Source of the DNA: Fastidiosipila sp. | Lineage (GTDB): Bacteria; Bacillota; Clostridia; Saccharofermentanales; DTU023 | NCBI GenBank assembly: GCA_012837885.1 | Contig: DUQI01000088.1 | Location: forward strand, 1 to 33,793 | Length of the DNA: 33,793 bases | Reading direction: 5' to 3' | Part shown: positions 28,086 to 33,793 of the stretch, one piece after another | Numbering within the stretch: the first letter of the stretch is position 1 | Layout of the letters: each line of letters begins with the position of its first letter | Notes under the pieces: generated by a model | What the model was told of the DNA's origin: nothing | What the model saw: the letters and a program-made list of their open reading frames with translations, nothing else | Database searches by the model: none | Made by a program: the position numbers and the translations under genes

Positions 28086-28789
28086 GACTCCTGAGCTTCC
28101 ATCCAGATCCTTAAGTTCGCCATCAGTTCGCCGACACTTTCGTATTCCCAGGGAAGAAGCGGCGGACCGAAGACTATCGTAATCTCGCGCCGCTTGCCGG
28201 TCACCGGATCGCGCGGTTTCGGTAGTTTCATATGACGTGAGAAAAGATCATAGCCGCCGTGTACGAAGACGGGGACGAGCGGCACATTCGATTTCTTTGA
28301 GATGAAGGCCGCACCGTTTTGGAAGTCTCCGAGTTTGCCGTTATGTGTTCTCGTGCCTTCGGGGTGTACCAGCAGAATATAGCCTTCATCGACTTTCCGT
28401 TTGGCCGTCAATAGGCCGCGGATCGCCGAACCGCCTTTTCGTTCAACCGGGATAGCCCGTCCGACACGCAGCATCAGGCGGCCGAAAGCGCCGTAGCGGT
28501 GGCGCAGATCGGCACCGGCGATCACGGAGAAATGACGCTGTTGTTCTTTTGGTAAACCGGAACAAATCCACATGCCGTCGACGAAGGTCTGATGGTTGGC
28601 AGCCAGCACGTAGGGGCGTTCTTTCGGCAGATACTTTTGGCCGCGATAGTGGATGGCCGAGAAAAAACGCGTGAAAAACATGCCGGCATGGTAGGAAAAC
28701 CAGCCGAGCGGGCCACGCCTCATCGGATAGCGGTCTTCGGGCGCTCTTTTTGCTCGCTTCGCTTTTCCCCGGGTTAACGTCGTTGTCAA
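28058..28789 (-). CDS. plsC: 1-acyl-sn-glycerol-3-phosphate acyltransferase (PlsC family)
   Basis: AANHQTFVDGMW (HX4D-like), HPEGTRTHNGKLGDFQNGAAFISKKSNVPLVPVFVHG. TTG start with ggag SD. Confidence 0.9.
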   Translation of the reverse strand: MTTTLTRGKAKRAKRAPEDRYPMRRGPLGWFSYHAGMFFTRFFSAIHYRGQKYLPKERPYVLAANHQTFVDGMWICSGLPKEQQRHFSVIAGADLRHRYGAFGRLMLRVGRAIPVERKGGSAIRGLLTAKRKVDEGYILLVHPEGTRTHNGKLGDFQNGAAFISKKSNVPLVPVFVHGGYDLFSRHMKLPKPRDPVTGKRREITIVFGPPLLPWEYESVGELMANLRIWMEAQESQGLPDASE

Positions 28790-28792
28790 CGC

Positions 28793-29260
28793 TTATTCTC
28801 CTTCTTGTCGCTTTCGCCTAAAAAAAACGCTGAGCAACCGGCCGCATTCGTCCGCCAGTACATCAGCCGTGATTTCCACTTTGTGGTTCGCCGGCAGTAA
28901 AAACAGATTGCTGACGCTCCCGGCCATGCCGCTTTTCGGATCTTTTGCACCGATGATGAGGCGGCGGATACGTGACTGTATCATGGCGCCGGCGCACATC
29001 ATGCACGGCTCAAGCGTCACATATAAATCACAATCTTGCAAACGCCAGGATCCGATTTTCTGAGAAGCCTGACGAATCGCGATTAATTCGGCGTGTCCGG
29101 TGACATCATCGGTCTTTTCTTTCAGATTGTGCGCACGGGCGATCACCTCGCCGTCTCGCACGATGACGGCGCCGACCGGTACTTCATCGAGTGCGGCCGC
29201 TTCTTTCGCCTGTTCCAGTGCGATTCGCATCAGTGTTTCGTCAACTTGTATTTGATCCAT
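28793..29260 (-). CDS. tadA: tRNA-specific adenosine deaminase
   Basis: EVPVGAVIVRDGEVIARAHN, TGHAELIAI, LYVTLEPCMMCAGAMIQSRI, GAKDPKSGMAGS. Confidence 0.95.
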   Translation of the reverse strand: MDQIQVDETLMRIALEQAKEAAALDEVPVGAVIVRDGEVIARAHNLKEKTDDVTGHAELIAIRQASQKIGSWRLQDCDLYVTLEPCMMCAGAMIQSRIRRLIIGAKDPKSGMAGSVSNLFLLPANHKVEITADVLADECGRLLSVFFRRKRQEGE

Positions 29261-29274
29261 GCTGCGAATATAAT
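29246..29274 (+). promoter_or_regulatory. Candidate sigma-A promoter for the 29308 gene
   Basis: TTGTAT-17 nt-TATAAT. The -35 element lies inside the tadA start region. Confidence 0.55.
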
Positions 29275-29307
29275 AGCATGGATTATTTTCGACAAGGGGA
29301 CTATTAA

Positions 29308-30006
29308 ATGGCCTTGAAAGAAGGACTTTGCGTAAATTGCGGTTCGCTCCTGATGCTTGAATCGCGTAATGAAAAGGGACACTGCCTGTTTTGCGACGCT
29401 GTATTTGATAATAAGGAGGCGTTTCGGGCGAAGGCGGAGCCTGATCAGTTTACGTTCCCCAATGAACCTCAACCGCCTTATGAAGGACCAAACCTCGATC
29501 CGAGACCGACGGCGGTCGCGGCTCCGGCTCCTGTTCAGCCGGCAGTAAAATCGAAAAAGACGACCCCGGCCTTCGTGCCGACCGTGACACATGTACCGGA
29601 TGCGAAGATTCCGCGGCGTGCCAAGATCTGGGCGATCACGATCTTAGTTGTTGCCCTCGGCGTATTTGCGGCGATTACCTTACCGCTTACGATCAACCGC
29701 GATAAGCAAAGAGCGGAGATTACCGATCAGTTCGGCAAACGACTGGAGCAGACGATCGACCTCGATAAGAATCTGTCGATCATCAATATGGGAAATAACC
29801 ATGTATTGTTGACGCTCGAGAATGCCGTGACGAAAGAAGAAGCCGTCGACATCTATGAGACGTATTGTGATGTGCGCGCCTCCGTGATGGAAAAGGAAAC
29901 GGGGGCTGCCGCCAGAGAAGGTGTGTCGATGCGTTTGACGACACCTGAAGGCGGCTACCTGATGGAAGTCGAGCGTGGCGTCGAAATGTACGAGGCTTAC
30001 GACTGA
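29308..30006 (+). CDS. Hypothetical protein: N-terminal zinc ribbon (CxxC...CxxC) plus one TM segment
   Basis: CVNCGSLLMLESRNEKGHCLFCDAVF; Pro-rich linker; IWAITILVVALGVFAAITLPLTI. Confidence 0.8.
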   Translation: MALKEGLCVNCGSLLMLESRNEKGHCLFCDAVFDNKEAFRAKAEPDQFTFPNEPQPPYEGPNLDPRPTAVAAPAPVQPAVKSKKTTPAFVPTVTHVPDAKIPRRAKIWAITILVVALGVFAAITLPLTINRDKQRAEITDQFGKRLEQTIDLDKNLSIINMGNNHVLLTLENAVTKEEAVDIYETYCDVRASVMEKETGAAAREGVSMRLTTPEGGYLMEVERGVEMYEAYD

Positions 30007-30047
30007 GCGAAGCGAAAAGTATCGACAATTGACTGAAAGTATCTGAA

Positions 30048-30071
30048 AACGGAGGCTAAACGGCCTCCGTT
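30048..30071 (+). terminator. Terminator-like hairpin after the 29308 gene
   Basis: aacggaggc-taaacg-gcctccgtt 9-bp stem; T-tract is weak (caatattta). Confidence 0.55.
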
Positions 30072-30182
30072 CAATATTTATTCATATTTGGTTAGCGAAC
30101 AGGTCATGAATAAACGCTATGATACAGGCAGAAGGCAAGGACAGTGACCTCCTTTTTTCATACTTTTCTCCTCCAATCACGG

Positions 30183-30217
30183 AAACAGATCTGAGAGTGG
30201 TGCCTCAGATCTGTTTT
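30183..30217. terminator. Strong hairpin with flanking A/T tracts upstream of the MATE gene, possible bidirectional terminator or attenuator
   Basis: aaacagatctgag-agtggtgc-ctcagatctgttt perfect 13-bp stem followed by t. Confidence 0.6.
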
Positions 30218-30260
30218 ACTGTGCGTAAAAATCGAGCGTCATTTCTCATTGTTCTTTTAA

Positions 30261-31730
30261 ATGAAGATCTTTACAATGGTAGCCATGACTAAAAACAATC
30301 AGATGCGTCTTGATATGACGAGCGGCAGTCCGTACGCGTTACTGTTGCGTTTCGCTTTGCCGTTGCTTGCCGGCAATCTCCTGCAGCAACTTTACAACGT
30401 AGTCGACAGTATCATCGTCGGACAATATGTCGGTGAAGAGGCACTAGCTGCCGTCGGCACGTCGTTTCCGGTCATGTTTTTGTTTGTCTCACTGTTCGCC
30501 GGTATCTCGATGGGCGCGGCCATCGTCATCGCCCAGTATTTCGGTGCCAAGAACTACGAGCGATTACAGCATACGGTCGATACGATCTACCGCGCGTTCA
30601 TCGTCTCGTCCGTCGTCCTAAGTGCCGCCGGATACTTTATCGCCGAGCCGATGCTGCGCCTGATCAATGTGCCGGATGCTGCACTCGTACATGCCGTGCC
30701 TTATCTGCAGATTATCTTCCTCGGCATGATCTTTGTCTTCGGATACAACGTCAATGCCGGTATCCTGCAGGGCATGGGCGATTCCAAGAGCCTCCTGATG
30801 TATCTGTCGGTCGCAGTCGTCTCCAATATCGTGCTCGATCTGTTGTTCGTCGCCGTACTGAAAATGGGTACGGCCGGCGCCGCGCTCGCGACGGTAATTG
30901 CCCAGATGGTCGCTTTCGCGATCGGCGTGTGGCATATCAATAAAAAGCATGCGCTGGTTCAGATCCGCATCAAGGGCGGCGTCATGGACTGGAAGATTCT
31001 AAGAGATGCGATCAGACTCGGCATACCGGCCGGTCTCGGCAATATGTCATATTCGCTCGGCACGATGCTCTTGCAAAATCTGGTCAACAGTTACGGTACG
31101 GCGTTCATGGCCGGCTTTGCGGCGGCCAGTAAAATCGACGCGTTCGCTTTCTTGCCGATGCTGACCCTCGGTGTGGCGATTACGACCTATGTCGGTCAGA
31201 ACGTCGGTGCCGCTAAAATCGACCGGGTCACGGACGGCGTGAAAGCGGCGCTCGTTATATCGGCCGTGACCACCTTGATCATGGTGCCGCTCAGCCTGAT
31301 CTTCGGCCCTTCCTTGATCGGTCTGTTTAACAGTAACCCGGATGTCATCGCCGCCGGTATGGCGTACCTGACGCGCATGCTGCCTTACATCTATCTGCTC
31401 GCGATCATGATGATCCTGTCCTCGACGCTGCGGGGCGCCGGTCAGGCCGTCATTCCGCTTTTCTTTCAGATGCTCTCGCTCTGGGTGGCCAGAGTGCCTC
31501 TCTCTTACCTCTTCGCTCACTACTTCGGGCGCGATGATATGTTTTATTCATTCCCGATCGGCTGGGTGTTGGGCTTGTCATTCGCCATCCCGTATTTCTT
31601 GAGAGGACGCTGGAAGCGACGGATTGTTACCGCCAGCGGCATCGGGGGTGGCAGCCTCGCCGTGTCGGACGAAGCTGATGGCGAGGAGCGCGAAGAAGAA
31701 AGCGGCGCAGGCATAGACCATCAGGTTTGA
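30261..31730 (+). CDS. MATE-family efflux transporter
   Basis: LLRFALPLLAGNLLQQLYNVVDSIIVGQYVGEEALAAVGTSFPVMFLF...GISMGAAIVIAQYFGAKNYERL. Start may instead be ATG 30276 or 30285. Confidence 0.95.
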   Translation: MKIFTMVAMTKNNQMRLDMTSGSPYALLLRFALPLLAGNLLQQLYNVVDSIIVGQYVGEEALAAVGTSFPVMFLFVSLFAGISMGAAIVIAQYFGAKNYERLQHTVDTIYRAFIVSSVVLSAAGYFIAEPMLRLINVPDAALVHAVPYLQIIFLGMIFVFGYNVNAGILQGMGDSKSLLMYLSVAVVSNIVLDLLFVAVLKMGTAGAALATVIAQMVAFAIGVWHINKKHALVQIRIKGGVMDWKILRDAIRLGIPAGLGNMSYSLGTMLLQNLVNSYGTAFMAGFAAASKIDAFAFLPMLTLGVAITTYVGQNVGAAKIDRVTDGVKAALVISAVTTLIMVPLSLIFGPSLIGLFNSNPDVIAAGMAYLTRMLPYIYLLAIMMILSSTLRGAGQAVIPLFFQMLSLWVARVPLSYLFAHYFGRDDMFYSFPIGWVLGLSFAIPYFLRGRWKRRIVTASGIGGGSLAVSDEADGEEREEESGAGIDHQV

Positions 31731-32867
31731 GTAATTCTGCGTTAGATCTCTGTCAAAACCGAAAGCGATCGGGCTTAAAATCGCTGCCGAGAAGGAGGCG
31801 AAATAGTAATAGCCCGTGAATGTACCGACCAGCGTGTCCGAGGCCAGTTCGACGACCATCGGCAGCGAGTTGATGTTGATGCATGCCCAGAACAGGCCAC
31901 CGAGTCCGAGCAGGATCTGCAACAAGATAAGCTGTTCCACGAAGATAAACGGAATGAAGCAGACAATCAGGCCGGTCAGGCCGATCAGGATCGTTTTCTT
32001 CCTGCCGATTTTGCTGCCGATCAGGCCGGCGGGGAAGGCGAAGAAGACGAAAGCGACAGAGAAAATCGTCAGCATCTGGGTGCCGGCACCTGCCGTTAAG
32101 CCGTGTACATTGACGACGTACAAAGTGAAAAACGTCTCGATCGCGTTATAGCCGGCAAACCAGAAGAAGATCGCGACCAGCATTAAGACCAAGCTGATCA
32201 GTTCCGGCTTCGACAAGCTAAACATCGTCTCACGCATCGTCGCCAGAGTATTATTTCGTTTCTTCGGCCGCGGTATGGAAACGGCTGCGCGCACCGGTTC
32301 TCTGACGAACAACAGCAAGACGATGAGGGAGACGACCATCACCGCCGCACCCATCAGGAACGACGTGTTGTTCGACTCGTCTCTAACGGCCAGCCAACCG
32401 CCGACGAAGAAGGCGATGATGCTGCCGATGCCACCCATCAGGTTGATGATGCCGTTCGCTTTACTTCTAAGTGGCCGTGGCGTGACGTCCGGCATCAAGG
32501 CGATGACCGGTGAGCGCCAGAGCGACATCAGGAAGTTAAAGAGAATGATCACGGCCATCATCATGCCGAGTGTGCCGGTGCGTGGAATGAAGAAGAAAGC
32601 GATCGCCGAGAGCGGCAGACCGAAAGCGATCCAGGGGATACGTTTACCGAAGCGCGTATTCGTATGATCGGATAAGACACCGACCAGTGGCTGAAAGACG
32701 ACGCCGAAGAAGTTATCGATCGCCATGATCGTTCCGATCAGCATCGTCGACAGGCCGTAGCGTTCTTCGAGCATCGTCGGTACGAGCGAATTGTAAAGGC
32801 TCCAGGCGAGCGAGCTGGCGAGAAAGCCAAAACCTATAAGTAAGGTTCGTTTCCAATTAAGTTTCAT
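31578..32867 (-). CDS. MFS transporter (sugar/GPH-like)
   Basis: MKLNWKRTLLIGFGFLASSLAWSLYNSLVPTMLEERYGLSTMLIGTIMAIDNFFGVVFQPLVGVLSDHTNTRFGKRIPWI. ATG 32867 has ggaggga SD; the track start 32915 is likely too early. Confidence 0.92.
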   Translation of the reverse strand: MKLNWKRTLLIGFGFLASSLAWSLYNSLVPTMLEERYGLSTMLIGTIMAIDNFFGVVFQPLVGVLSDHTNTRFGKRIPWIAFGLPLSAIAFFFIPRTGTLGMMMAVIILFNFLMSLWRSPVIALMPDVTPRPLRSKANGIINLMGGIGSIIAFFVGGWLAVRDESNNTSFLMGAAVMVVSLIVLLLFVREPVRAAVSIPRPKKRNNTLATMRETMFSLSKPELISLVLMLVAIFFWFAGYNAIETFFTLYVVNVHGLTAGAGTQMLTIFSVAFVFFAFPAGLIGSKIGRKKTILIGLTGLIVCFIPFIFVEQLILLQILLGLGGLFWACININSLPMVVELASDTLVGTFTGYYYFASFSAAILSPIAFGFDRDLTQNYSNLMVYACAAFFFALLAISFVRHGEAATPDAAGGNNPSLPASSQEIRDGE

Positions 32868-33597
32868 GCATTCCCTCCAAGGCAGCCCGCCGCTCCATGG
32901 CGAGTGCCGGGTCATTCGTGATCATCGCGTCCGGAGACAAGGCGAGCACCAGATCCATGTGTTCCGGCAGATCGACGGTTCAGGTGCGAATCGCGATGCC
33001 GTTTTCTCTGCAGACGCGTACGAGATCCGGATATTGCAAGACATTGTAAGACGGATGAAGAGCAGCTGCGCCGAGTGTTTTCGCATATTCCCACGGTCGA
33101 TAAAGCCATTCTGAAAAGAGGATCCCGGTTCTGTCACCGACACCTTTTTCCACGAACTGTTTAACGCTCAAATGATTGAACGACGAATAAATCACTCTCG
33201 ATTCGAGACCAAACTCGGCGACCTGCCGCAAGATATCGTCTTCCAGCTCAGGCAACGGATAGAGTGAATTCTTTAATTCAAGATTGATCTCGAGATCGTT
33301 GTGGCGAAACAAATCGAGCACTTCTTCAAGTGTAGGGACGCTTCCATTCTCACCACGGTAATGACCGACATTTTTTGTGCGTAGTTCGGCCAGCGTTAAG
33401 TCTTTGACGAAACCGGGTGAGCCGGTCAGTCGGGTCAACTCCTCGTCGTGGATGACGACGAGCTGACCGTCCGCGGTGCGTTGCACATCGAGCTCCACAC
33501 CGTCGGCTCCAAGTCGGATCGCTTCTGAAATGGCCTCAAGGGTATTTTCCGGATAGCGCAAACTGGCTCCGCGATGCGCATATATTTTTACTGACAT
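32857..33597 (-). pseudogene. Glycerophosphodiester phosphodiesterase (GDPD) interrupted by one in-frame UGA (32980-32982)
   Basis: MSVKIYAHRGASLRYPENTLEAISEAIRLGADGVELDVQRTADGQLVVIHDEELTR...INLELKN...GIAIRT*TVDLPEHMDLVLALSPDAMITNDPALAMERRAALEGMHET*. SD aaggag before ATG 33597. Confidence 0.85.
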
Positions 33598-33793
33598 ACA
33601 TCTCCTTGCAAGCAGATGACAGTGATAGAGCTGTGCGTCGTTTAGCACATCTCCAAAGACGTAAGTCTGCTTTCGACCAGAGTAGCAAGAATTGATGCTC
33701 GGCGGCAACCGCTCTCACCTGAAATGCCGTGTCGAAAACATGGTGAAAAGCGCGAAACTACTGGAAACAGGACATTTTAACGCCCTCATGTAA

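Noticed and set aside
30101-30150. Known riboswitch class before the MATE gene
   Set aside because: Compared by eye with fluoride, PreQ1, guanidine-III, ZTP and c-di-GMP-I motifs without a convincing match; kept only as an undefined structured leader.
32980-32982. Genome-wide reassignment of UGA to Trp
   Set aside because: Other genes in the window end cleanly at TGA (e.g. hprK, rapZ, the HtrA gene) and Trp is encoded by TGG throughout, so this UGA is a local event.

Overview
This is a 33.8 kb window from a bacterial chromosome. Gene families and order look Firmicutes-like, which is an inference. It is mostly ordinary chromosomal genes. Blocks from left to right: the 3' part of a (TEEP)n-linker VWA-like protein; hprK-murB-rapZ-whiA plus two unknown genes; an HtrA protease; a two-TM protein coupled to a putative HExxHxxGxxD metalloprotease; an ABC-2 exporter operon on the minus strand; a CsoR-type operator with copA(-copZ fusion)-csoR-pyridoxal kinase-YfhO; arsC; a decayed islet of about 1.4 kb beside tRNA-Val(GAC); glpK-SRAP; a DEAD-box helicase; an HTH protein divergent from hflX; acyl-CoA synthetase, plsC and tadA; and MATE, MFS and GDPD genes. 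I found no CRISPR array, phage or transposase. The strongest anomalies are: (1) a GDPD gene with an in-frame UGA exactly where the conserved Trp of the C-terminal WTVD motif belongs, with the frame intact downstream; (2) a CopA with a C-terminal CopZ-like domain preceded by its own internal SD-ATG; (3) unannotated decayed genes in the islet (two paralogous pseudogenes and a tRNA-Val(CAC) remnant); (4) an hflX frame with no normal start codon unless a T6 run is shortened or slipped; (5) convergent gene pairs that all abut or overlap, including a 153-nt MATE/MFS antisense overlap; (6) a membrane protein/metzincin-like protease pair of unknown function. I did not find a complete, clearly novel multi-gene system. 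The protease pair is the best candidate.
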